From contig NZ_AJXL01000028.1 of the NCBI RefSeq assembly GCF_000264055.1, positions 4 through 39,500 on the forward strand: 39,497 nucleotides of DNA, read 5' to 3'. Below, piece after piece: positions 1 through 9,705 of this stretch. Origin of the DNA: Flavobacterium sp. ACAM 123 (GTDB taxonomy: Bacteria; Bacteroidota; Bacteroidia; Flavobacteriales; Flavobacteriaceae). Below the pieces are notes generated by a model that had not been told where the DNA came from, ran no database searches, and was given only the letters and a program-made list of their open reading frames with translations. Both the position numbers and the translations under genes were made by a program. Positions within the stretch are counted from its first letter, which is position 1, and each line of letters begins with the position of its first letter.

Positions 1-4
1 TTTT

Positions 5-940
5 TTATGATTTTGTCAAGAAAACCTCTGCCATCATACATCTGGCACTGCCACCGCCACAAGCTTCAATAGTGTCTAGACTAGAGCTGAGAATTGTAGC
101 GTGTTTTTCTAACTGCTCCACTTGTTTAGGCTTTAAACTTTGATGTGCCGCAGCACTCATTACTATATATCTTTTATCATCTGCACCACGGACTTCAAGC
201 ATGTTTCCTGCGAAATTATTAACTTGCTCTTCAGTGATTAAAATGATCTCTTTATTATCTTTTTTAAGTGTGTCCAAAACCATTTTGCGTTCTTTTTTAT
301 CATCGATGCTATCCGCACAAATCACCGCAAAAGTTTCACCCAAACACATCATAACATTCGTATGATAAATCAATTTTCGTTCTCCGTTTACCGTGTGAAA
401 AGCTTCAAACAATACAGGCGCATAGTCAAAGTCTTCACAGAACTCAATAAACAATTCTTCATCAGCTCGAGGAGACAAAGCGCAATACGCTTTTTCATTC
501 GCTCTATCAAGGACTAAGCTTCCGGTTCCTTCCAAGAAAAAACCATCTTCTTCTGCAGAAGTGTAATCTACAATGTTTTCCATCTTGAATCCTTTATCTT
601 CTAACAGATCCAAAATTTCTTCGCGGCGCTCTTGACGGCGATTCACGGCAAACATTGGATACAATGCTACATCTCCATTTTGATGAAGGGAAACCCAGTT
701 GTTTGGAAAAATACTGTCTGGAGTATCTGGATTCAGTGTATCATCCACTACCGTTACATCAACACCAACTGCTCTGAGCTTTTCAACAAAAGTATCAAAT
801 TCCTGTTGTGCTTTTATATTTACAGTTGCCGGCAAAAGATCGTCTAATACTTTTTGATAATAATTATTAACTGCCGTTTGTTCGTTCATTCTAAACGCCA
901 CCGGACGAATCATCAATATAGAATTTGTTGTTTGTTTCAT
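5..940 (-). CDS. ctlX: CtlX-like arginine deiminase-fold hydrolase
   Basis: A 311-residue enzyme of the arginine deiminase/amidinotransferase superfamily, most like the CtlX proteins named for citrulline utilisation. It probably hydrolyses a guanidino or ureido group of an arginine or citrulline derivative in the cytoplasm; the exact substrate is not readable here. Visible landmarks are an FPNNW substrate-loop motif near residue 78, FLEGTGS with Glu137, YHTN with His193 and GGGSARC with Cys301, which fit the Glu/His/Cys catalytic set. The frame stays open 13 codons further upstream, but MKQTTNS at 940 is the better start: it lies after an AT-rich stretch and begins at the conserved family N-terminus. 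The stop falls at the window edge and the protein looks complete. It lies 48 nt after another deiminase-fold gene and is probably co-transcribed with it. Confidence 0.85.
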   Translation of the reverse strand: MKQTTNSILMIRPVAFRMNEQTAVNNYYQKVLDDLLPATVNIKAQQEFDTFVEKLRAVGVDVTVVDDTLNPDTPDSIFPNNWVSLHQNGDVALYPMFAVNRRQERREEILDLLEDKGFKMENIVDYTSAEEDGFFLEGTGSLVLDRANEKAYCALSPRADEELFIEFCEDFDYAPVLFEAFHTVNGERKLIYHTNVMMCLGETFAVICADSIDDKKERKMVLDTLKKDNKEIILITEEQVNNFAGNMLEVRGADDKRYIVMSAAAHQSLKPKQVEQLEKHATILSSSLDTIEACGGGSARCMMAEVFLTKS

Positions 941-988
941 TTTATTTTTTATTTGTGTAGTGACACCCTGCGGCGGCACTACTTGAAA

Positions 989-1903
989 TTAATCTCTTAT
1001 TAAAGGCAATGTGGAACAACGCAATAATCCTTCCTGCTTAGAAATCTCAGCATAAGGAATCTCTTCCACTGTAAAACCAACGGATCGCAACCAATTATTC
1101 AGTCTTGTGAAGTTTTTTTCAGAAACAACAACATTGGAATCAATAGAAAACACATTGGAATTCATGGTATACATTTCCTCTCGTGTAATATGAAACAAAT
1201 TATCTTTCCCAAAAAGATTAACGAGATACATATAATCTGCTTCTTCACGGAATCCACTCTTATAAATAATTCCCTTATCAGAACCTACAGGTTGGAAACA
1301 ACAATCAAGGTGTAAAGCATTGTCTCTGGCTTCAATTTTAGATTTAACCAAATCGAATTCTTTGACGATTTTATGCGGAAACAGCTCTTTTATAAACTGC
1401 ACTCCCTCCCTATTTGTTCTTGCGGTAATATAATCTTTATAATCACTTCCTTTGTAAGTCCCTATAAAAATATGGTCATCCCATAGCATAACATCTCCAC
1501 CTTCTATATGCACTTCTTCAGGAGGACGCACAACTTTTATAGCATCGACCTGATCAATTACATATTGAATAGCATCTAGTTCTCTTTCCCGTTCCGGCAA
1601 AATGTTGGATTTAATAAAAATACCATCAATAACAAAACCGATATCTCTTGTAAATATTTGATTGTAATCAGCGATTAATTGGGGTCTGAAAATTGTTACA
1701 TCATATTTTTGAAGCACCACATTAAAAGCCTCGATCTCCGCCACCATATCTTTTTCAATCGGATAGGTTCCAGCCAAAATATGCTCTAATGATTTAGGAT
1801 CGTATGCTTCAGCTATTGACGGTATTTCACCATTACTAATGGCGGTGCCCAAAACTACTGATCGTAATCTTGAAGTCTCATTCTTTACATTTAATTTTAA
1901 CAT
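989..1903 (-). CDS. DDAH/arginine deiminase-family amidinohydrolase
   Basis: A 304-residue cytoplasmic enzyme of the amidinotransferase/dimethylargininase superfamily. Members cleave guanidino groups of arginine or methylarginine, giving citrulline or ornithine products. Seen in the sequence: TRDIGF near residue 85, HIEGGDV with Glu134, ALHLD with His198 and LLRCS with Cys296, so the catalytic Glu, His and Cys are all present. An upstream start seven codons earlier is possible, but MLKLNVKNETSRL at 1903 matches the family beginning and sits a short distance after a TAnnTTTG box. It is followed by the CtlX-like gene, suggesting a two-step or paired arginine/citrulline function. The substrate (arginine, dimethylarginine, or an N-acyl derivative) is not determined. 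Confidence 0.8.
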   Translation of the reverse strand: MLKLNVKNETSRLRSVVLGTAISNGEIPSIAEAYDPKSLEHILAGTYPIEKDMVAEIEAFNVVLQKYDVTIFRPQLIADYNQIFTRDIGFVIDGIFIKSNILPERERELDAIQYVIDQVDAIKVVRPPEEVHIEGGDVMLWDDHIFIGTYKGSDYKDYITARTNREGVQFIKELFPHKIVKEFDLVKSKIEARDNALHLDCCFQPVGSDKGIIYKSGFREEADYMYLVNLFGKDNLFHITREEMYTMNSNVFSIDSNVVVSEKNFTRLNNWLRSVGFTVEEIPYAEISKQEGLLRCSTLPLIRD

Positions 1904-1921
1904 ATAGTATTTAAATTTGGA

Positions 1922-1929
1922 CAAAGATA
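1922..1929 (-). promoter_or_regulatory. -7 promoter box of the deiminase pair
   Basis: On the minus strand this reads TATCTTTG, an exact TAnnTTTG Bacteroidetes -7 element, ending 18 nt before the ATG at 1903. No clear TTTG -33 element is seen upstream, and the box abuts the T-run of the gltA terminator. If used, the 5' UTR is only about 10-15 nt. Confidence 0.5.
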
Positions 1930-1961
1930 AAAAAAAGCCTCACTTAATAGTGAAGCTTTTT
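1929..1961 (-). terminator. gltA terminator
   Basis: Inverted repeat with arms 1935-1944 and 1949-1958, a 4-nt loop and an A-run at 1929-1936 that becomes the U-tract on the minus strand. The single mismatch on the plus strand (C1939 opposite A1954) becomes a G-U wobble in minus-strand RNA, supporting termination of gltA. The other side also carries a T-run, so some bidirectional activity is possible. Confidence 0.85.
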
Positions 1962-1971
1962 AAAATTGAAA

Positions 1972-3255
1972 TTATCGTTTATCTACTGTTTTAAAATCTC
2001 TCAACGGAGATCCAGTATAGACCTGTCTTGGTCTTCCAATAGGCTCTTTATTTTCACGCATTTCTTTCCACTGTGCTATCCAGCCTGGTAAACGGCCAAT
2101 AGCGAACATCACAGTAAACATGTCAGTAGGAATTCCTAATGCTCTGTAAATGATTCCAGAATAGAAATCTACATTTGGATATAAACTTCTTGATTTAAAA
2201 TATTCATCCTCTAAAGCTAATTCTTCTAATTTTTTTGCGATTGCAAGAATAGGATCATCTACACCTAAAGTTTCCAACACTTCATCGGCAGCTTTTTTGA
2301 TGATTTTAGCCCGTGGATCAAAGTTTTTATACACTCTATGTCCAAAACCCATTAATCTAAAAGGATCGTCTTTGTCTTTGGCTTTAGCCATATACTTATC
2401 CGCATCCCCACCATTTTGATGAATTTCTTCTAACATTTCAAGAACTGCTTGATTTGCACCTCCATGAAGAGGTCCCCAGAGTGCTGAAACACCTGATGAT
2501 ATTGAGGCGAATAAACCTGCGTGAGAAGAACCTACCATTCTTACAGTCGAAGTAGAACAATTTTGCTCATGATCTGCGTGAAGAATAAATAATTTATTTA
2601 AGGCATCAATAACAATCGGACTTGCTTTGTAAGGTCCTGTTGGTATTTCAAACATTAATTTCATGAAATTTTCAACATATCCTTTCGTATTATCATAATA
2701 ATTCAAAGGATAACCCATACTTTTTCTATAAGTCCATGTTGCAATAACCAGAAATTTCCCCATCGTTTTACAAACGGCTTGATACATTTCTTTTTCATTG
2801 TCAACATTAACCGATTTAGGATTAAAAGCTGTTAATGCACTGGTCAATGCTGCTAAGACACCCATAGGATGCGCTGTTCTTGGAAAACCATCAATGATGC
2901 TTTTCATCTCCTCGTTCACTAGTGTATATTTTCTAATATCGTCTTCAAATTGTTGCAACTGAACTGCAGTTGGTAATTCTCCGAAGATTAAAAGAAAAGA
3001 TACTTCTAAAAACTCGGCTTTTGCAGCCAAATCTTCAATGGAGTATCCTCTGTAACGCAGTATTCCTAACTCTCCATCTAAGAAGGTAATTTTACTTGTA
3101 CAAGAACCTGAATTTTTATACCCTGGGTCAAGAGTAATTATCCCAGTTAAATCTCGTAATTTTTTAATATCAATGGCCTCTTCGTTTTCGCTTCCTTCTA
3201 CAACCGGAAACTCATACTTCTTACCATCAAATTCTAGTGTAGCTATTTTTGACAT
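1972..3255 (-). CDS. gltA: Citrate synthase
   Basis: Condenses acetyl-CoA and oxaloacetate to citrate, the entry step of the TCA cycle. At 427 residues it matches the length of the Gram-negative type II (hexameric) enzymes. The catalytic triad is visible: His264 in GPLHGGANQ, His306 in GFGHRVYK and Asp363 in NVDFYSG. The N-terminal beta-rich segment of type II enzymes (about residues 1-60) is present. The start is an ATG with a possible TAnnTTTG box about 39 nt upstream, and the gene ends in its own hairpin terminator. It is therefore probably a separate transcription unit between eno and the deiminase pair. No feature looks unusual. Confidence 0.97.
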   Translation of the reverse strand: MSKIATLEFDGKKYEFPVVEGSENEEAIDIKKLRDLTGIITLDPGYKNSGSCTSKITFLDGELGILRYRGYSIEDLAAKAEFLEVSFLLIFGELPTAVQLQQFEDDIRKYTLVNEEMKSIIDGFPRTAHPMGVLAALTSALTAFNPKSVNVDNEKEMYQAVCKTMGKFLVIATWTYRKSMGYPLNYYDNTKGYVENFMKLMFEIPTGPYKASPIVIDALNKLFILHADHEQNCSTSTVRMVGSSHAGLFASISSGVSALWGPLHGGANQAVLEMLEEIHQNGGDADKYMAKAKDKDDPFRLMGFGHRVYKNFDPRAKIIKKAADEVLETLGVDDPILAIAKKLEELALEDEYFKSRSLYPNVDFYSGIIYRALGIPTDMFTVMFAIGRLPGWIAQWKEMRENKEPIGRPRQVYTGSPLRDFKTVDKR

Positions 3256-3293
3256 AATATTTTGAAAATAAAACTTTAAATTTAATAATCTAC

Positions 3294-3301
3294 CAAATCT
3301 A
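3294..3301 (-). promoter_or_regulatory. Candidate gltA -7 box
   Basis: Minus-strand TAGATTTG, an exact TAnnTTTG match, 38 nt before the gltA start. No TTTG lies 19-21 nt upstream, so the assignment rests on the -7 element and position only. Confidence 0.4.
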
Positions 3302-3356
3302 AGGATAATAACATTAAATAAAAAGAGAAATTGATAATGTTGATGTTAAATTAAAC

Positions 3357-3386
3357 AAAAAAGCCATCCGAATAACTCGAATGGCT
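3357..3386 (-). terminator. eno terminator
   Basis: Hairpin with arms 3362-3371 and 3377-3386 and a 5-nt loop, followed on the minus strand by a U-tract from the A-run at 3357-3362. C3368 opposite A3380 becomes a G-U wobble in minus-strand RNA, which fixes the orientation. It lies about 25 nt after the eno stop. Confidence 0.88.
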
Positions 3387-3410
3387 CTTTATAAATTATA
3401 ATAAAAAATA

Positions 3411-5068
<1,658 letters not shown>

Positions 5069-5106
5069 AAAAAAAGGATGCCTTCTTTAATTACAAGAAA
5101 GCATCC
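5069..5106 (-). terminator. carA terminator
   Basis: Long hairpin with arms 5076-5087 and 5095-5106 and a 7-nt loop, followed on the minus strand by seven U (A-run 5069-5075). C5082 opposite A5100 is a G-U wobble in minus-strand RNA. It lies 33 nt after the carA stop. Confidence 0.92.
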
Positions 5107-5139
5107 CTATCGCATTTCACAAAAAGACCAAATGTCCCT

Positions 5140-6240
5140 TTATCCCTTTATGTTGTCAATAAACTCATCAAATAAGTAAGATGAATCGTGAGGACCAGGA
5201 CTCGCCTCAGGATGGTACTGCACTGAAAAACAATTCTTGTGCTTCATTCTCATACCAGCCACAGTTCCGTCATTTAAATGAATATGAGTAATTTCTAAAT
5301 CAGCATTGTTTTCCAATTCTTCTTTATTGACTGCAAAACCATGATTCTGTGAAGTAATTTCTCCTTTCCCAGAAATTAAATTTTTAACGGGATGATTTAT
5401 CCCTCTGTGCCCGTTAAACATTTTATAAGTTGAAATTCCATTGGCTAAACCAATTACTTGGTGTCCTAAACAAATTCCAAATAACGGTCTATTATTCTCA
5501 AGAATTTCTTTTGCGACTTGAATCGCTCCCACAAGTGGTTCTGGATCACCAGGTCCATTGGACAAGAAAAAACCATCAGGGCTAAAAGAGGATAAATCAC
5601 TGTATGTTGAATCAAAAGGAAACACTTTAATGTAACAATCCCTTTTGGCAAGGTTGCGAAGGATATTTGTTTTAATTCCTAAATCTAAAGCTGCAATCTT
5701 ATAGGTAGCATTTTCATCACCGTAGTAATAAGCGACTTTAGTAGAAACTTTAGATGCTAGCTCTAACCCCTTCATATCAGGAACATTTGCTAAAGACACC
5801 TTTAATTCGTCAACAGATGTACCGTCCGTACAAATAACAGCATTCATTGCACCATTGTCTCTAATATAACTAACCAATGCTCTGGTATCAACATCAGAGA
5901 TACAGATAAGATTTTGTTTAATGAAATACTCTTCTAAGCTTCCAGAAGCATCTGCTCTCGAGTAATTGAAGCTAAAATTTTTACAAACTAAACCCGCTAT
6001 TTTTATTCCGTCTGATTCTACTTCGTTTTCGTTTACACCATAATTCCCAATATGAGCGTTAGTGGCAACCATTATCTGCCCAAAATAAGAAGGATCAGTA
6101 AAAATCTCTTGATAGCCAGTCATTCCAGTATTGAAGCATACTTCTCCAAAAGTCGAACCGCTGATTCCTATTGATTTTCCGTGAAAAATAGTGCCATCAC
6201 TTAGTAAGATTATGGCGCTTTGTCGTGTTGTATATTTCAT
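5140..6240 (-). CDS. carA: Carbamoyl-phosphate synthase, small (glutaminase) subunit
   Basis: Hydrolyses glutamine and channels ammonia to the large subunit CarB for carbamoyl phosphate, the precursor of pyrimidines and arginine. At 366 residues it is the expected length. The N-terminal CPSase small-chain domain covers about residues 8-140 (GEVCFNTGMTGYQE, DPSYFGQ). The class I glutamine amidotransferase domain covers about 180-366, with nucleophile Cys257 in GICLGHQ and His343/Glu345 in QYHPEAS. carB is not in this window. The gene has a strong promoter and its own terminator, so it is probably transcribed alone. The leader contains a small hairpin (6273-6289), but nothing identifies a pyrimidine-sensing element. 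Confidence 0.97.
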   Translation of the reverse strand: MKYTTRQSAIILLSDGTIFHGKSIGISGSTFGEVCFNTGMTGYQEIFTDPSYFGQIMVATNAHIGNYGVNENEVESDGIKIAGLVCKNFSFNYSRADASGSLEEYFIKQNLICISDVDTRALVSYIRDNGAMNAVICTDGTSVDELKVSLANVPDMKGLELASKVSTKVAYYYGDENATYKIAALDLGIKTNILRNLAKRDCYIKVFPFDSTYSDLSSFSPDGFFLSNGPGDPEPLVGAIQVAKEILENNRPLFGICLGHQVIGLANGISTYKMFNGHRGINHPVKNLISGKGEITSQNHGFAVNKEELENNADLEITHIHLNDGTVAGMRMKHKNCFSVQYHPEASPGPHDSSYLFDEFIDNIKG

Positions 6241-6313
6241 TCGTTGATTTCTATTGTTTGTAAAGGTCTCATCGAACTCGCGAAGCTCGTTTCATTAGTA
6301 GTTAAATCTAGTG

Positions 6314-6345
6314 CAAATTTAATCCATAAATACAATGGATGCAAA
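6314..6345 (-). promoter_or_regulatory. carA promoter
   Basis: Minus strand: TTTG at 6345-6342, a 20-nt spacer, then TAAATTTG at 6321-6314. This matches the Bacteroidetes TTTG-N19-21-TAnnTTTG consensus exactly. The predicted transcript starts about 65-70 nt before the carA ATG, leaving a leader with a 6-bp hairpin (arms 6273-6278 and 6284-6289) containing one G-U pair. Confidence 0.75.
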
Positions 6346-6482
6346 CTTTTCAATTTTATTATAAATAATAAGCTGTAAACACAATCATATGATTCCTGTT
6401 GCATTGCTATTTTAAAAGCATGATGAAACTCAACGGAAGGTAGAATCTTGACACCGCATATTTATTTTGTTGCAATAAAACC

Positions 6483-6513
6483 AAAAAAAAGGATAAACTA
6501 CTAATAGTTTATC
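6483..6513 (-). terminator. Terminator of the ribosomal protein cluster
   Basis: Perfect 9-bp stem (6491-6499 with 6505-6513), 5-nt loop, followed on the minus strand by eight U (A-run 6483-6490). It lies about 31 nt after the rplQ stop and closes the cluster that begins at rpsL. Confidence 0.95.
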
Positions 6514-6544
6514 CCTGCTTTTTATTGAATGATTATCCTCATAA

Positions 6545-7033
6545 TTATTCAGCGGTGTCGGTAGTCGTATCAGCTTCAGCAACTGGAGCCTCAGTACCTT
6601 CATCTACTTTTTTAGCTTTTCCACCACGACGGCTTTTCGCTTTTTTAACTTCTTTTTTACCACCATTGTAAAGTTCGTTAAAATCTACAAGTTCGATCAT
6701 TGCCATATCAGCATTATCTCCCAAACGATTTCCAACTTTGATAATACGAGTGTATCCACCTGGACGGTCACCAACTTTAGCAGCTACGTCTCTGAACAGG
6801 TCAGTTACCGCATATTTACTGCGTAAGTAAGCGAAACAAATACGACGATTGTGAGTCGTATCAGTTTTTGATTTTGTTATTAAAGGCTCAACAAATTGTT
6901 TAAGCGCTTTTGCTTTAGCGACAGTAGTGTTAATACGCTTGTGCTCAATAAGAGAACAAGCCATATTAGCCAACATAGATTTTCTATGCGCTGTTTGCCT
7001 GCTTAAGTGGTTGAATTTTTTTCCGTGTCTCAT
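6545..7033 (-). CDS. rplQ: 50S ribosomal protein L17 (bL17)
   Basis: Structural protein of the large subunit, near the exit-tunnel rim. The core ([20 protein letters not shown] through about residue 118) matches L17. A C-terminal extension of roughly 45 residues follows: first a basic [17 protein letters not shown] segment, then an acidic Ala/Thr/Glu-rich end ([10 protein letters not shown]). The protein is therefore 162 residues rather than about 127 as in E. coli. Low-complexity L17 tails occur in Bacteroidetes, so this is probably lineage-specific. It is the last gene of the cluster, 63 nt after rpoA, and that gap can fold into a leader structure. Confidence 0.97.
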   Translation of the reverse strand: MRHGKKFNHLSRQTAHRKSMLANMACSLIEHKRINTTVAKAKALKQFVEPLITKSKTDTTHNRRICFAYLRSKYAVTDLFRDVAAKVGDRPGGYTRIIKVGNRLGDNADMAMIELVDFNELYNGGKKEVKKAKSRRGGKAKKVDEGTEAPVAEADTTTDTAE

Positions 7034-7048
7034 GACGTGTTTTTTTAT

Positions 7049-7093
7049 ACTTTCATCTTGATACTATCCGTTTTGGAGATCAAAATATGAAGT
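7049..7093 (-). promoter_or_regulatory. Candidate structured leader of rplQ
   Basis: The 63-nt rpoA-rplQ gap is wide for this cluster. On the minus strand it can form nested helices: outer ACUUCAU (7093-7087) with AUGAAAGU (7056-7049, one bulged base), then UUGAU with AUCAA, then UCC with GGA closing an AAAAC loop. This may be an autoregulatory L17 site or a processing site. It was read by eye with no comparative support. Confidence 0.35.
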
Positions 7094-7096
7094 AAT

Positions 7097-8089
7097 TTAT
7101 TCTTTATCTAGTTTGTATTTTGCTAAATCCATCCCGAAGTTCAAATTTTTAATAGCAACTAGTTCATCTAGCTCAGTTAAAGATTTTTTACCGAAATTAC
7201 GGAATTTCATTAGGTCATTTTTATTGAACGATACTAAATCACCAAGTGTATCAACTTCAGCCGCTTTCAAACAATTTAATGCTCTCACAGATAAATCCAT
7301 ATCAACAAGCTTAGTCTTAAGCAATTGCCTCATATGTAATGACTCTTCGTCATACGATTCTGTCTGTGCGATTTCATCAGCCTCGAGTGTAATTCTTTCG
7401 TCAGAAAACAACATGAAATGGTGAATTAAAACTTTAGCAGCTTCAGTAAGCGCATCTTTTGGATTGATCGATCCATCAGTTTTTATTTCAAAAACTAACT
7501 TTTCATAATCTGTCTTTTGCTCAACACGGAAGTTTTCAATTGAATATTTTACGTTTTTTACCGGAGTAAAAATAGAATCCGTAAAAATAGTTCCAATTGC
7601 AGCATTCTGTTTTTTGTTCTCCTCCGCAGGAACATAACCTCTACCCTTTTCGATAGTTAAATCGAAATTTAGTTTGATTTTAGGATCAAGATTACAGATA
7701 ACAAGTTCTGGATTCAGTACTTGGAAACCTGAAATGAATTTCTGGAAATCACCAGCTGTCAACTGATCTTTACCTGAAACAGAAATAGTAACTGCTTCAT
7801 TATCAATATCTTCAATTTGACGTTTGAAACGTACTTGTTTAAGATTAAGGATGATTTCGGTAACATCTTCAACAACACCTGAGATAGTAGAAAACTCATG
7901 ATCTACACCTTCAATACGAACGGATGTAATTGCATAACCTTCTAATGCTGAAAGCAAAACTCTTCTAAGTGCATTACCGATGGTCAATCCGTATCCTGGT
8001 TCTAAAGGTCTAAATTCAAATTTACCTTCAAAATCGGTTGAATCGATCATGATAACTTTATCGGGCTTCTGAAAATTAAATATTGCCAT
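7097..8089 (-). CDS. rpoA: RNA polymerase alpha subunit
   Basis: Dimerises to nucleate assembly of beta and beta-prime, and contacts upstream promoter DNA and activators through its C-terminal domain. It is 330 residues, close to the bacterial norm. The N-terminal domain covers about residues 1-230 ([21 protein letters not shown] motif near 27). After a linker, the helix-hairpin-helix C-terminal domain covers about 255-330 ([16 protein letters not shown] and [13 protein letters not shown]). It sits between rpsD and rplQ, the standard alpha-operon position. Confidence 0.98.
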   Translation of the reverse strand: MAIFNFQKPDKVIMIDSTDFEGKFEFRPLEPGYGLTIGNALRRVLLSALEGYAITSVRIEGVDHEFSTISGVVEDVTEIILNLKQVRFKRQIEDIDNEAVTISVSGKDQLTAGDFQKFISGFQVLNPELVICNLDPKIKLNFDLTIEKGRGYVPAEENKKQNAAIGTIFTDSIFTPVKNVKYSIENFRVEQKTDYEKLVFEIKTDGSINPKDALTEAAKVLIHHFMLFSDERITLEADEIAQTESYDEESLHMRQLLKTKLVDMDLSVRALNCLKAAEVDTLGDLVSFNKNDLMKFRNFGKKSLTELDELVAIKNLNFGMDLAKYKLDKE

Positions 8090-8110
8090 AAATTTCGACT
8101 AAGTCAATTA

Positions 8111-8716
8111 TTATTTGTTGTACAACTCTACGATTAATTGTTCTTTAATGTTTTCTGGGATTTGAAGCCTAGCCGGTACAGAAACGAAAGTACCTTCTTT
8201 AACGTCATCATTCCAAGTAATCCATTCATAAACATGACTTGAATTAGATAAAGCACGTTCGATAGCCTCTAATGATTTAGACTTTTCACGAACAGCAACC
8301 TTATCCCCAGGTTTAAGGTGGTAAGAAGCAATATTTACCACATCACCATTCACGGTAACGTGTCTATGCGATACCAATTGTCTAGCGCCTCTTCTAGAAG
8401 GAGCAATACCCATTCTAAATACCACATTATCTAATCTTGCTTCACACAGCTGTAAAAGAACTTCACCAGTAACTCCTTTAGTAGCCGATGCCTTTTTAAA
8501 CAAACCTCTGAATTGTTTTTCTAAAATTCCATAAGAATATTTAGCTTTTTGCTTCTCCATTAACTGGATTGCGTACTCAGATTTTTTTCCTCTTTTTTTA
8601 GCCATCCCGTGTTGTCCAGGTGGGTAACTTCTTCTTTCGAATGCTTTGTCATCTCCGAATATTGCCTCGCCAAATTTACGAGCAATTCTAGTTTTTGGAC
8701 CAGTATATCTTGCCAT
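8111..8716 (-). CDS. rpsD: 30S ribosomal protein S4 (uS4)
   Basis: Primary 16S rRNA-binding assembly protein and, in E. coli, a translational repressor of the alpha operon. It is 201 residues. An N-terminal domain with YPPGQHG and KKRGKKSEY is followed by the S4 RNA-binding fold ([32 protein letters not shown], about residues 92-124). There are no N-terminal zinc-ligand cysteines, so this is the zinc-free form. The gene is preceded by a 91-nt gap holding a strongly foldable leader, which suggests autogenous control at this position. Confidence 0.98.
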   Translation of the reverse strand: MARYTGPKTRIARKFGEAIFGDDKAFERRSYPPGQHGMAKKRGKKSEYAIQLMEKQKAKYSYGILEKQFRGLFKKASATKGVTGEVLLQLCEARLDNVVFRMGIAPSRRGARQLVSHRHVTVNGDVVNIASYHLKPGDKVAVREKSKSLEAIERALSNSSHVYEWITWNDDVKEGTFVSVPARLQIPENIKEQLIVELYNK

Positions 8717-8735
8717 TTTTAAAAAATTAAATTAA

Positions 8736-8786
8736 GGTAGAGATTATGAATTCAGGTCATATCCTTCGATAATCGTGTATTCTACC
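8736..8786 (-). promoter_or_regulatory. Candidate S4 autoregulatory leader
   Basis: In minus-strand RNA, GGUAGA (8786-8781) pairs with UCUACC (8741-8736). After a 6-nt one-sided bulge (8780-8775), GAUUAU-C-GAA (8774-8765) pairs with UUC-AUAAUC (8750-8742), with one bulged C. The apical part GGAUAUGACC can close by two G-C pairs. This folded element occupies the widest gap inside the spc/alpha part of the cluster, directly before rpsD. Ribosomal protein leaders controlling rpsD are known in several phyla, so the position fits. Confidence 0.6.
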
Positions 8787-8807
8787 TAGTTATACTTAAA
8801 TATATTA

Positions 8808-9191
8808 TTAAACTCTACGTCTCTTAGGAGGACGACATCCGTTGTGTGGCATTGGAGTAACGTCGATAATCTCAGTCACTTCTATTCCACCATTATGTAA
8901 GGAACGAATTGCAGACTCACGTCCGTTTCCTGGTCCTTTTACATATACCTTAACTTTTTTAAGTCCTGCCTCAATAGCTACTTTACTACAATCTTCTGCT
9001 GCCATTTGGGCTGCGTATGGAGTGTTCTTTTTTGAACCTCTAAAACCCATCTTACCAGCTGAAGACCAAGAAATAACCTCACCTTTTTTGTTTGTCAAAG
9101 AAATAATGATGTTATTGAAGGTAGCAGAAATATGAGCTTCTCCCGTTGATTCAACGATAACTTTACGTTTTTTTGCAGTTGCTTTAGCCAT
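8808..9191 (-). CDS. rpsK: 30S ribosomal protein S11 (uS11)
   Basis: Part of the 30S platform near the E site. It is 127 residues, with a basic N-terminus ([10 protein letters not shown]) and the family core: [51 protein letters not shown] and the C-terminal [18 protein letters not shown]. It follows rpsM by 8 nt. The 91-nt space after it, before rpsD, is a candidate regulatory leader. Confidence 0.98.
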   Translation of the reverse strand: MAKATAKKRKVIVESTGEAHISATFNNIIISLTNKKGEVISWSSAGKMGFRGSKKNTPYAAQMAAEDCSKVAIEAGLKKVKVYVKGPGNGRESAIRSLHNGGIEVTEIIDVTPMPHNGCRPPKRRRV

Positions 9192-9199
9192 ATTACTTA

Positions 9200-9574
9200 T
9201 TATTTAGTTGCTTTTTTCTTGTTAGCAACAGTTTTTCTTTTACCTTTTCTTGTTCTAGAGTTGTTTTTAGTTCTTTGTCCTCTTAAAGGAAGACCAGTTC
9301 TATGACGGATACCTCTATAACAACCAATATCCATTAAACGTTTGATGTTCAAAGAAACCTCAGAACGCAATTCTCCTTCAATTTTGAATTCTGATACCGC
9401 CTCACGAATTGCTCCGATCTCGTCATCATTCCAATCTTGAACCTTTTTATCTTGGCTAACTTGAGCTTTTTCTAAAACCTCAATAGCTCTACTGCTTCCT
9501 AATCCAAAGATGTAGGTAAGTGCTATAACACCTCTCTTGTTTTTCGGGATATCTACCCCTGCTATTCTTGCCAT
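9200..9574 (-). CDS. rpsM: 30S ribosomal protein S13 (uS13)
   Basis: Head protein contacting the P-site tRNA and forming bridges to the large subunit. It is 124 residues: the N-terminal [26 protein letters not shown] motif region, central helices, and the basic tail [27 protein letters not shown]. The start codon is 2 nt from the stop of rpmJ, consistent with translational coupling. Confidence 0.98.
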   Translation of the reverse strand: MARIAGVDIPKNKRGVIALTYIFGLGSSRAIEVLEKAQVSQDKKVQDWNDDEIGAIREAVSEFKIEGELRSEVSLNIKRLMDIGCYRGIRHRTGLPLRGQRTKNNSRTRKGKRKTVANKKKATK

Positions 9575-9576
9575 AA

Positions 9577-9693
9577 TTATCCTTGTCTTTGTTTAAATCT
9601 AGGATTCTTTTTGTTTATAACGTACAATATCCCTTTTCTACGCACGATTTTGCACTCGGGACTTCTTTTTTTTACTGATGCTCTAACTTTCAT
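9577..9693 (-). CDS. rpmJ: 50S ribosomal protein L36 (bL36), zinc-free type
   Basis: A 38-residue protein found by translating the gap between infA and rpsM. It runs from ATG at 9693 ([11 protein letters not shown]) to TAA at 9577 and ends in the typical KQRQG. L36 binds 23S rRNA at the base of the large subunit. Zinc-type L36 carries three Cys and one His ligand. Here only Cys14 remains, and the other three positions are Ser11, Asn27 and Phe33, so it is the C-minus form. Neighbours are infA (12 nt upstream) and rpsM (2 nt downstream), the expected order. Confidence 0.95.
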   Translation of the reverse strand: MKVRASVKKRSPECKIVRRKGILYVINKKNPRFKQRQG

Positions 9694-9705
9694 TGTGAAT
9701 ATCCT

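Noticed and set aside
6273..6289. Pyrimidine-sensing attenuator in the carA leader
   Set aside because: Only one short hairpin is present, with no alternative fold, U-tract or PyrR-like motif, so it is not called a regulator.
9597..9690. The infA-rpsM spacer as an empty intergenic region
   Set aside because: Translation shows a complete 38-residue L36, so the region is coding.
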